Positions 43,730 to 52,077 of a stretch of DNA of 64,000 nt are shown here, in pieces. Below the pieces are notes generated by a model, which did not search any database, was not told the DNA's origin, and saw only the letters and a list, made by a program, of their open reading frames with translations. The translations under genes were made by a program, and so were the position numbers. The DNA is from Zobellia galactanivorans (GTDB lineage Bacteria > Bacteroidota > Bacteroidia > Flavobacteriales > Flavobacteriaceae): assembly GCF_000973105.1 (NCBI RefSeq), contig NC_015844.1, positions 2,786,501 to 2,850,500 of the forward strand. The letters run 5' to 3'. The stretch's first letter is position 1, and each line of letters begins with the position of its first letter.

Positions 43730-45667
43730 ATGAAATTCAGAATCTTCATATTATTATTTAGTTTGGCCATAGGGTCTTCCCTTGGTCAAGAGCTGACATC
43801 TAAGGGCGATGGATACTTCTATAGTTACGCCTACGAAGAGGCAATTAAGGAGTATAAGAAACAAATGCAATCGGGTAAGTTCATTACCAACCATCAATTG
43901 TTGAACCTGGCCGACTCGTATTTTAAAACCGGTGAGTACAACAAGGCTTCAAAAATATACCTTGATATCCATAAGAACGATACCATTATGTCTGCCCATC
44001 GTTTTAATAAGATGTTGCAGAGTTTCGGTAAAATCTCGGAACAAGAAAGAATAAGGGCCTTTTTGAAATCAAAAAGCAATGAGCTTGCGAGCGAGTTGGT
44101 AGAAAACGCGGAGTTCAATTACCTCCTACGTGAAAAAAAGGAAACCGAGGCTGCGGGTTTCTTCGTGTTTAACCTGAATACCAATAGTGCGTTTTCAGAT
44201 TTTTCACCAGCCTTTTACAACGATAAACTGTTGTTCAGTAGTGGAAGAAAGAGCAAATCGAAACGGGTTTACGGTCCTTCGGGCGAGTCCTACCTCGATA
44301 TCTACGAAGCCGATATTGAAAAGGGGGGGAACCTCGATAATGTAAGCCTGTATAAAGGCGTTCCCGATTCGCCGTTCCATAAATCTACACCCTTTTATTC
44401 CGAAGCCACAGGTGGTACGTATTACGTGCTTTCAAATGCCGACGGTAAGAACTTGACCTTCGATGAAAAGGGAAAGAATGCTTTGTCCATAGGGATGGCC
44501 TATGAGGGTGGGCTTTTCCGTTTTTTATTGCGCGATTTGAGTACTTCCTTCTACTATCCATTTTACGATGATAAAAACGAGCGTCTGTACTTTGCCGCTA
44601 ATTTTGAAGATAGTTATGGGGGCACAGATCTTTACTATGTGGTGACCAACAACGGCCAAGTTATGTCTGAGCCTATCAATTTAGGACCGCGAATCAATAC
44701 GCCCGGTAACGAAATAGCACCCTTTGTGTTTGATAATAGCCTTTTCTTTTCTTCCGATGTTTTCTACGGTTACGGAGGTATGGATGTTTACCGCAGTAAT
44801 ATAGGGAGCGGTGATGATTTCAGTATACCTGTAAACTTAGGGCAGGGTATAAATTCAAAATACGATGAGTTCGGCTTTATTATTAGGCCGGGCGAGGGAC
44901 ACGAGCTTATGGGGTATTTTTCTTCCAATAGGCCGGGCGGAAAAGGCAACGACGATATCTACGGCTTTAAAATTACCGAAAAACCAGGTCCTAAAACCTT
45001 GATTTTTAGGGGTAAAATAGTAAAGCCTCCCTATGATGAACCTATAGCTGGCGTTGAGGTCCGAGTACTTGATGTTCAAGGAGAGGTTTTAAGTAGAACC
45101 GTATCGGGCAAGAATGGGGATTATAAGGTGGAAATACCCTATACGGACATGGTTTCCTTGGAAGTCGTTAAAAACGGCTACTCTACCTTTAAGGAAAGCT
45201 ACAATCCAAAAGAACTGGCCGAAATACAGAAGCGGCCATTGCAAATAGAGTTACTTTCCTTTGATGATATTGTTAGGGAGAAGGAAGGGAAGAAAGTATT
45301 GCACACCAACAACTTTTACTTTGCTTCGGGAAGGACCGATATTACCTTGGAGATGACGCCCGAGCTTGATAAGGTGGTAGATGCCGTCAAAAGGTTTCCG
45401 CGTCTAAAGATTGCCATCGAAACACATACCGATAGCCGGGGAAGTAATAGCACCAATAAGCGGCTCTCTCAAAAGCGATCGGAGAATATAAAGAAGTATT
45501 TGTTGAACAAGGGTGTTTCACCGAGCAATATTACCAAAGCGGTAGGATACGGGGAAGAGAAAATCTTGAACAATTGTACCAACGGAGTGTATTGTCTCGA
45601 TTTTCTTCATAAACAAAACTTGAGAACGCTTTTTGTTATAGAAAACTATGACGAGTTAAGCCAGTAG
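43730..45667 (+). CDS. OmpA-family protein with TPR and PD40 propeller (PorE/SprE-like)
   Basis: A 645-residue periplasmic or outer-membrane protein: signal peptide (about 1-19, ending SSLGQ); TPR-like helices (about 25-125, KGDGYFYSYAYEEAIKEYKK); a PD40/WD40-like beta-propeller (about 145-415) with FSDFSPAFYNDKLLFSSGRK, DERLYFAANF-like repeats and FFSSDVFYGYGGMDVYRS; a carboxypeptidase-regulatory-like domain (about 425-510); and an OmpA peptidoglycan-binding domain (about 525-640, IAIETHTDSRGSNSTNKRLS). This is the usual third gene of CHU_C-PorP/SprF-OmpA cassettes and may tether the surface complex to the cell wall. It is convergent with the Nramp gene. Confidence 0.92.
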   Translation: MKFRIFILLFSLAIGSSLGQELTSKGDGYFYSYAYEEAIKEYKKQMQSGKFITNHQLLNLADSYFKTGEYNKASKIYLDIHKNDTIMSAHRFNKMLQSFGKISEQERIRAFLKSKSNELASELVENAEFNYLLREKKETEAAGFFVFNLNTNSAFSDFSPAFYNDKLLFSSGRKSKSKRVYGPSGESYLDIYEADIEKGGNLDNVSLYKGVPDSPFHKSTPFYSEATGGTYYVLSNADGKNLTFDEKGKNALSIGMAYEGGLFRFLLRDLSTSFYYPFYDDKNERLYFAANFEDSYGGTDLYYVVTNNGQVMSEPINLGPRINTPGNEIAPFVFDNSLFFSSDVFYGYGGMDVYRSNIGSGDDFSIPVNLGQGINSKYDEFGFIIRPGEGHELMGYFSSNRPGGKGNDDIYGFKITEKPGPKTLIFRGKIVKPPYDEPIAGVEVRVLDVQGEVLSRTVSGKNGDYKVEIPYTDMVSLEVVKNGYSTFKESYNPKELAEIQKRPLQIELLSFDDIVREKEGKKVLHTNNFYFASGRTDITLEMTPELDKVVDAVKRFPRLKIAIETHTDSRGSNSTNKRLSQKRSENIKKYLLNKGVSPSNITKAVGYGEEKILNNCTNGVYCLDFLHKQNLRTLFVIENYDELSQ

Positions 45668-45696
45668 AAAAAAGGGGCTTGCTCCTTCTCTTTTGA

Positions 45697-46950
45697 TTAA
45701 AAGACTACGATGTAGAAGTAATAAACGGAGAAGAGCGATAAGAACAAGATACCGGCATAGGTGAGAATTCTCAGCCCTTTTTTAGGCCGATGGGCCTGTG
45801 GTATTTCATCGCTCATAACGTTTTTTAGGTTCATATAGCCCACAATGGGCGCTACCACAAAAGATACAAATGTGGCTAGGGAAACCAATTGTCCCATATT
45901 GGCACTAAAGGAACTGACCACAATATAGTTTACAAGGGCCAAAACGATTACTCCTACGGCAAAAATACGCTTGTTTCCCGACAGCTTTAAGCGTGGGAGC
46001 CCGAGTTCAAGTATGTCGATACTGACCCTGGCGATGGCATCATGGGCGGTCATACACGTACTGAACATGGTAGCAAAGGCCGCTACCGAAATCAAGATAT
46101 AGGCCCATGGGCCTATATGTGCGGTAAACAGCTGTACGATTTGATCGGCAAAGGTAACGGCGTTCCCGCTGAGTTCGGTTTGAGTGCCGTAAAGCGTCAT
46201 ACATCCGATAGTCAGAAAGAATAGGGCTAGCAGGCAGGTCGTATAATAGCCAACCCTAAATTCCTGTAATGATTCGGAAAGTGAAGGCTTTGCTTGGGTC
46301 TTCCATTTCTCTACACTCCATAGGCTGACCCAGCTTGAAGCTTCAACCGTAGTCGGCATCCATCCCATTAGGCTGATCAGAAAAAGAATGCCCGCATTGT
46401 TGAAGAGGGGCGGCGGCGTGAAATCGGGTATCCGTTCTACACTGCCCTTAAAAATCACCACTGCCGTCGTTGCCAGCAGGGCAATAAAGAGGAGTGAAAC
46501 GATAAATTTTAGCGAAACTTCCATAAACCGGTATTTGCCAACGATCAACAGTATGCTGATAAAGCAGAATAGGGCCAAGGCGATCATGTCTATGGAAACA
46601 TGCGATATCTTTAAAAGGTTAATGAATAGCCCGGCCGTCACCGTATAAAGTGCCGCTAAAATGGTAAAGGTCGATACCAAGGTAATGAAACCATAAAACC
46701 ACAAATAGGTTTTTCCACGATTGAGGTAGCCTTCGGTCAAGGTTTTTCCGGTAACGTTGGTATAGCGTACGCCGAATTCAAAAAAAGGATATTTGAAAAC
46801 ATTGGCGAGCAAAATGGGTATGACCATGACCCAGCCGTATTGGGCACCGGCCTTGGTAGACAGAACTAAGTGTGACGTACCTATCGCCATACTGGCGAAC
46901 AGTAGTCCGGGTCCGAGGTTTTTTAGAAGGATTTTCAGTTTGGATAGCAT
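45697..46950 (-). CDS. Nramp-family homologue with non-canonical metal site
   Basis: A 417-residue membrane protein with about eleven hydrophobic helices in the LeuT-fold Nramp pattern. The TM1 alignment (LGPGLLFASMAIGTSHLVL ... KAGAQYGW) places GTSH where canonical Nramp has the metal-binding DPGN. In TM6, MGWMPTTVEAS replaces the MPH motif: Met-Pro is kept, His is lost. Canonical manganese and iron transport via that site is therefore doubtful; Nramp-related transporters with altered sites (aluminium NRAT, magnesium NRMT types) are known, but the substrate here is not determinable. It is alone on the minus strand, divergent from susC and convergent with the OmpA gene, 29 nt apart. Confidence 0.87.
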   Translation of the reverse strand: MLSKLKILLKNLGPGLLFASMAIGTSHLVLSTKAGAQYGWVMVIPILLANVFKYPFFEFGVRYTNVTGKTLTEGYLNRGKTYLWFYGFITLVSTFTILAALYTVTAGLFINLLKISHVSIDMIALALFCFISILLIVGKYRFMEVSLKFIVSLLFIALLATTAVVIFKGSVERIPDFTPPPLFNNAGILFLISLMGWMPTTVEASSWVSLWSVEKWKTQAKPSLSESLQEFRVGYYTTCLLALFFLTIGCMTLYGTQTELSGNAVTFADQIVQLFTAHIGPWAYILISVAAFATMFSTCMTAHDAIARVSIDILELGLPRLKLSGNKRIFAVGVIVLALVNYIVVSSFSANMGQLVSLATFVSFVVAPIVGYMNLKNVMSDEIPQAHRPKKGLRILTYAGILFLSLFSVYYFYIVVF

Positions 46951-47290
46951 TTCTTTGTATGAGCCGCCTAAATTAATAGTTTAATCTAGAGGTGTCGGCT
47001 AAAATTTTATGTTCTTAATCTCCATTGTTTTAAAAAACGAAGATTTTAATATCGACTATGTAGGGTTTTACTTTAAAACGTAAATATACCGGCAAAAAAT
47101 TAATATTTTTTTATGAAATAAAGGCAGATTTGGAAAGGCGCATCGACATTAAGTGTATATTTAACGTCTATTGTATGGAGTCTTATTTCAATTCTACTAA
47201 GGTGAAAGTTGCCACTGAGTACTAAGTAGGTTTGGGAATTGGTGCCAAATGATATATTCAACTAATTCCTAACTACTACTACTACTTATT
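46951..47290. other. 340-bp divergent intergenic region, Nramp-like / susC
   Basis: No gene of supportable size is seen. The stretch is A/T-rich with a run TTAATATTTTTTTATG near 47100. It holds a -7-like TAGGTTTG at 47227, 57 bases before the susC ATG, and a (ACT)5 microrepeat (47272-47286) right in front of susC. No regulator-binding palindrome is obvious. Confidence 0.5.
47227..47234 (+). promoter_or_regulatory. Putative -7 element of the susCD operon
   Basis: TAGGTTTG matches TAnnTTTG. A TTG at 47209-47211 is 15 bases away, closer than usual. The implied leader of about 50 nt ends in an ACT microrepeat. Confidence 0.4.
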
Positions 47291-50200
47291 ATGAAAAAAA
47301 AACACTATGGAGGGCATTCGGTTTCCTTTACACGAAAGTTCGGTCTATCGGAAGGCAACCTATTGACCTGTATCCTTGCTTTAGCATTTGTTGCCAACGT
47401 AAATGCTAATCCTGTAAATTCTAATTTTGAATATGAACTTGCATACTCAAATGACTTGTTTCAATCGACTACTGTTACGGGGCAGGTTACCGATGAGATC
47501 GGAGAACCTTTGCCTGGAGCTACCGTACTCATTAAAGGCACGACTGTTGGGGTTACCACCGATTTTGATGGCAATTATTCAATAGAGGTTACCGGTGAGG
47601 GTGATTTCTTGCTTATATCTTATTTAGGGTATGCCACAAAAGAAATACAAGTAGGAGTTCAGTCGACGATTAATGTTTCATTGGAACCTGATGCCTCTCA
47701 ATTAGAGGAGGTTTTTGTTGTGGGCTATGGTACTACGGCGAAAAAGGATGTTACCGGGGCTATATCTTCCGTAAGTGGTGATAATTTTAAAAATTTACCG
47801 GTATCGAGTGTAGATAAAGTACTCCAAGGACGACTGGCCGGTGTTCAAGTGGTCAACAACGGTGGAGCACCAGGAGCTGGAGCTTCAATAAGAATCCGTG
47901 GTACGGGAACGGTTAATAATTCAGACCCCTTATACGTTATAGACGGTGTGCCTACAAGCAGTATTGCCGGGGTAAACCAAAATAATATCGAGTCTATCGA
48001 AGTTTTGAAAGATGCTTCGGCTTCGGCAATTTATGGTACTCGTGCTGCCAATGGAGTTGTAATTATAACAACGAAAAAAGGCAGAAAAGGCGAGAAGACC
48101 CAAATGACGTTAGATTCGTATGTTGGCTTTTCTAATGTTGTCAAGACTATTGACGTACTCGATGCGCCTGGGTTAGCTGCGATAAAAAGGGAACGTTACG
48201 TTAACGATGGTCTACCCGTTAATGAGATTTGGGAAGATTCCGAATATCTTACCCAAAGAACGAATTGGCAAGATGAGCTGTTCAGAACCGGTACAACCCA
48301 GAATGTAGATTTGACCATTACGGGATCAAGTGAGAAATCGTCTTTCTTGTTTGGTTTGGGATATTATGATGAGCAAGGGGTTATCGAAAAGGCCCAGGCC
48401 AATCGTCTTAGCTTACAAATAAACTCTGACCATAGGATTAATAGTTGGTTGAAGATCGAGCAAAACCTTTCGCTTTCCACCCGTGCCAGCAATAACTTTG
48501 ATACCACTTCGGCGCAATCAGGGCTGATTTGGAGTGCTATTCGCTTTCATCCAGGCCTTCCTGTACGTAATTCAGATGGAACATATAGCTCATCTCAAGT
48601 AAGTAGTGAGTTCGGCGACATCAACAACCCAATATATACGGTCGATATTGACGACGCAAAAAACAGGACCACTCGAATTTTATCAAATGTGGCCGCTGAA
48701 ATCACACTGACCCCGGCTTTGAAGTTTAAGGCCAATTTGGGCGTGGATGCCGAGTTGAACGATCAAAGAGAGTATAGTGCGCAGATTTTGGATCAAATTA
48801 GACAGAGAGGAACTAGCAGTAGGTACCGAGGGTATAGCGAAACTTATTCTTTTCTAATGGAATATTTTCTTTCTTATAACAAAGTCTTTGGAGACCATGT
48901 GGTTGGGGGAGTTGCCGGCTATACCGAACAATCTTTCGATTCACAGGGATTCAGTGCAAGAACGTTTAACGTAGAATCTTCCGATAGCCAGAAACTATTA
49001 AAAAATGGAGATGCTGATACGGCAGATGAATTCCGGTCACATGATGGTTTGAAATCAATTTTCGGAAGGTTGAATTATTCCTATAAGGATAAGTATTTAG
49101 TTACCGCTACCTTAAGGTCAGATGAATCATCTCGCTTTGCGGATGGCAATCAAAGGGGAACCTTCCCTGCTTTTTCTTTAGGATGGAGACTTTCTGAAGA
49201 ATCATTTTTTAACGTTCCATTCATTAGTGACCTTAAGTTGACCGGAGGTTGGGGTGAATTGGGGAACCAAAATATCTCAAGGTTGCAATATTTGGCGAGA
49301 CTAAGTGCAGGTCGAAAATATTCTTTTGGCCTTGATGGAAGCAATCAGGTAGAAGGTGTGTCCCAAGCTAGTTATGCCAACCCAGATGTAACATGGGAGA
49401 CGGTAGTGATGAGTAATTTTGGCTTGAATGTGGGTATGATGGATAATAGGCTGACAGCTAATTTCAACTATTTTATAAAGAATACGGAAGATATGTTGTT
49501 GCAGCCTCCTGCCATTGGTAGTCAGGGCTCGATTTCCTCTCCGTTCCAGAACGTTGGAAAAGTTGAGAACAAGGGACTCGAGATTGAATTGAACTGGCAA
49601 GATTCCAAGGGGGATTTCAGCTATGGCATAGGGGCCAACGCGGCCTTTGTCAAGAATAAGGTCATTAAGTTGGTAGATGGTAATTTCTTGGCCTCTGATT
49701 TTTATGGCCGACCTAACCAAGAACTGACACGGACCTTTGAAGGGGAGCCTATAGCAACATTCTATGGGTGGAAGGCAGATGGCCTTTTTCAAACACAAGA
49801 TGAGGTCGATGCCCATGCCTTGCAAGAGGGAGCGGTGCCCGGTGATGTGAGATTTGTCGATATTAATGAAGATGGGGTAATCGACGATGTAGACCGAACG
49901 ATAATAGGAAGTCCACACCCAGATGTTACTTATGGTATCAATACCAACATCGCCTATAAAGGCTTTGATATTACCGCCTTTTTCTTAGGTGCGGCGGGAG
50001 TAGATATTTACAATGCGGACAGAATGCAAGGTCTTGATGCTTCCTATCCTTTTAACGTATATTCCGATATTCAAGGCAGATGGACCGGGCCGGGTACGAG
50101 TAACTCAATTCCAAGAGTGTCTACGCTTCGTACGAACCTTAACCATAGAACTTCGGATTTGTTCATAGAATCTGGCGATTATTTTCGTTTAAAAAACCTG

Positions 50201-50416
50201 ACAATCGGCTATTCCTTGCCCGGTGACTATATCGAAAAAATTAGTTTGAGCCGTTTACGCTTATATGTCACCGCTCAAAACCTATTCACAATAACAGGCT
50301 ATTCAGGTTTGGATCCAGAATTGGGGCTAACCGATGGTAACCTTCAGCAGAATGTTGATTTTGCCCAGTTCCCTCAGTCTAGAACCTTTTTGGTAGGGGT
50401 AAACCTTAGTTTTTAA
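47291..50416 (+). CDS. SusC-family TonB-dependent outer-membrane receptor
   Basis: A 1041-residue TonB-dependent transporter that forms the barrel of a SusCD uptake complex for oligosaccharides, peptides or other large ligands. The N-terminal signal is atypically long (about 1-40, ending ANVNANP). A CarboxypepD_reg-like domain follows (about 60-140, VTDEIGEPLPGATVLIKGTT), then the plug start GYGTTAKKDVTGAISSV, IRIRGTGTVNNSDPLYVIDG, and the barrel ending RTFLVGVNLSF. No STN domain is seen, so direct anti-sigma signalling is unlikely. SusD follows after 17 nt. No glycoside hydrolase, lyase or sulfatase lies within the window. Confidence 0.94.
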   Translation: MKKKHYGGHSVSFTRKFGLSEGNLLTCILALAFVANVNANPVNSNFEYELAYSNDLFQSTTVTGQVTDEIGEPLPGATVLIKGTTVGVTTDFDGNYSIEVTGEGDFLLISYLGYATKEIQVGVQSTINVSLEPDASQLEEVFVVGYGTTAKKDVTGAISSVSGDNFKNLPVSSVDKVLQGRLAGVQVVNNGGAPGAGASIRIRGTGTVNNSDPLYVIDGVPTSSIAGVNQNNIESIEVLKDASASAIYGTRAANGVVIITTKKGRKGEKTQMTLDSYVGFSNVVKTIDVLDAPGLAAIKRERYVNDGLPVNEIWEDSEYLTQRTNWQDELFRTGTTQNVDLTITGSSEKSSFLFGLGYYDEQGVIEKAQANRLSLQINSDHRINSWLKIEQNLSLSTRASNNFDTTSAQSGLIWSAIRFHPGLPVRNSDGTYSSSQVSSEFGDINNPIYTVDIDDAKNRTTRILSNVAAEITLTPALKFKANLGVDAELNDQREYSAQILDQIRQRGTSSRYRGYSETYSFLMEYFLSYNKVFGDHVVGGVAGYTEQSFDSQGFSARTFNVESSDSQKLLKNGDADTADEFRSHDGLKSIFGRLNYSYKDKYLVTATLRSDESSRFADGNQRGTFPAFSLGWRLSEESFFNVPFISDLKLTGGWGELGNQNISRLQYLARLSAGRKYSFGLDGSNQVEGVSQASYANPDVTWETVVMSNFGLNVGMMDNRLTANFNYFIKNTEDMLLQPPAIGSQGSISSPFQNVGKVENKGLEIELNWQDSKGDFSYGIGANAAFVKNKVIKLVDGNFLASDFYGRPNQELTRTFEGEPIATFYGWKADGLFQTQDEVDAHALQEGAVPGDVRFVDINEDGVIDDVDRTIIGSPHPDVTYGINTNIAYKGFDITAFFLGAAGVDIYNADRMQGLDASYPFNVYSDIQGRWTGPGTSNSIPRVSTLRTNLNHRTSDLFIESGDYFRLKNLTIGYSLPGDYIEKISLSRLRLYVTAQNLFTITGYSGLDPELGLTDGNLQQNVDFAQFPQSRTFLVGVNLSF

Positions 50417-50433
50417 TTTAAGAAAAAAGAACC

Positions 50434-51885
50434 ATGAAAAATAATATGATAATAAAAAAGGTTTTTTCCTGTCTGCTTATAGCCGGAATCATAATAAGTT
50501 GTAATGAAGAAGTGTTGGATACAATTCCTTACGGGGAATCGACATCGGCTGAGTTTTGGCGAAATGGCGCAGATGCCAATGCGGCCTCCACGGCCATGTA
50601 CGAACCTTTGCGTTGGGAAGATTTGTACGGTCACAGTGAAAACGTATTCGACAATTGTTCCGATGATATTTTTAGGGCTGGTGACCACGGTTATGAAGAA
50701 GCGATGGAGAACTTTACGTTCGATCCCAGTAATGATGGCTTTCGAAGCGGTTGGGGTGCCAAATACGAGATTGTATCTAGAGCCAATTCGGTCTTGATCA
50801 ATGTTCCCGGTATTGAAGATATCGATGCGGCCCTTAAAGACAGAATATTGGGTGAAGCTCATTTTTTACGTGCTTTCGCCTACTGGCGTTTTTCCGTACT
50901 GTATGGTGAGGTGCCCTTAATTTTGGAGGCCAACACTATTGAAGGCAACTTTAATATCCCCAAATCATCTTTGGCCGACATACGTGCCCAAGTAGAAGCT
51001 GATTTGGTCATGGCGGCCAGTCTATTGCCCGAAACCCACGATGCCGAAAATTTAGGAAGGGTCAATAAGGGATCGGCAAACGGACTTTTGGCAAAACTAT
51101 ATCTTTACGAAGAGGAGTTTCAAAAATCCATTGATGCAGGAGAAGAAGTAATTGGTGGGCCATATCCATTGGCTACTAACTTTAGGGATAACTTTGTGCC
51201 TGAGACCGAGAATAACCCCGAAATGTTATTTTCCGTACAAGGAGAGGAAAATTGGGCCGATGTGCCCAAGATGTTCGATGCGCCCAGACCATGGGGTGGT
51301 TGGGATTTTCATGACCCGGTCGAAAATGTTGTGAATGAATTTGAAGAAGGTGATGTACGATTGGCCAATTCAATTTTAAGCCCCGGGGACATGGTCGACC
51401 GAGGTGAAGGAGGAGTTGTAGAATTTACCTCCGATTTGACACAAACGGGGTATAGCTTGACCAAATATGCCAACTACAAGGCCGATGGTAATTTAAATGG
51501 TGATCAGAATGTACCCGTATTACGGGTTGCCGATGTATATCTTTTGGTTGCTGAGGCCAAGATTCGTTTAAATGGTGCCGGTTCTGGTGATTTTGAGATT
51601 AATGAAGTACGAAGAAGGGCCGGACTTGCTCCGATTGAAAATGCCGATATGCCAGAACTTATCCATGAAAGACGGGTTGAACTCGTTGGCGAAAATCAAC
51701 GCCATCAAGATTTGATGCGCTGGGATAAGGCCAATATTGTCGATATCGCAGCTATTTATGCCGAAGATAGAGGGCAGTTTGATCCTCCTCGAACCTTCGT
51801 CAGACCAAAGCATTATTACTTCCCTATCCCTCAGCGCGAAATCGATTTGAGTAATGGGGTGCTGATTCAAAATGAGAATTATTAG
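50434..51885 (+). CDS. SusD-family surface lipoprotein
   Basis: A 483-residue lid lipoprotein that captures ligand and passes it to SusC. The lipoprotein signal is MKNNMIIKKVFSCLLIAGII with a cysteine at about residue 24 (IISCNEE). Family motifs include ILGEAHFLRAFAYWRFSVLY (SusD-like N-terminal helix) and the C-terminal IHERRVELVGENQRHQDLMR with the closing FPIPQREIDLS. It is 17 nt after susC and ends in a long hairpin terminator, so susC and susD form one operon. The ligand is not predicted by sequence. Confidence 0.94.
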   Translation: MKNNMIIKKVFSCLLIAGIIISCNEEVLDTIPYGESTSAEFWRNGADANAASTAMYEPLRWEDLYGHSENVFDNCSDDIFRAGDHGYEEAMENFTFDPSNDGFRSGWGAKYEIVSRANSVLINVPGIEDIDAALKDRILGEAHFLRAFAYWRFSVLYGEVPLILEANTIEGNFNIPKSSLADIRAQVEADLVMAASLLPETHDAENLGRVNKGSANGLLAKLYLYEEEFQKSIDAGEEVIGGPYPLATNFRDNFVPETENNPEMLFSVQGEENWADVPKMFDAPRPWGGWDFHDPVENVVNEFEEGDVRLANSILSPGDMVDRGEGGVVEFTSDLTQTGYSLTKYANYKADGNLNGDQNVPVLRVADVYLLVAEAKIRLNGAGSGDFEINEVRRRAGLAPIENADMPELIHERRVELVGENQRHQDLMRWDKANIVDIAAIYAEDRGQFDPPRTFVRPKHYYFPIPQREIDLSNGVLIQNENY

Positions 51886-51947
51886 CAAACGGTACGGGGG
51901 AGTAGAATATCTGGTCCCAATACGTTTTTTTAATACAGTAAAATGAT

Positions 51948-51998
51948 CAAATGGTTTTCCTGAGGATATCCCTTCCTTTGGAAAATCATTTGGTTTTT
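51948..51998 (+). terminator. Likely terminator of the susCD operon
   Basis: CAAATGGTTTTCC and GGAAAATCATTTG (51948-51960 and 51980-51992) pair with one mismatch across a 19-nt loop and are followed by GTTTTTAA. Confidence 0.65.
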
Positions 51999-52077
51999 AA
52001 GGACTTATTATTTTCTTTTACTTATAATAGGGTCTGACCGAATAGCAGGGAGAAATGGAATGCCAAAATCAGCAGAG

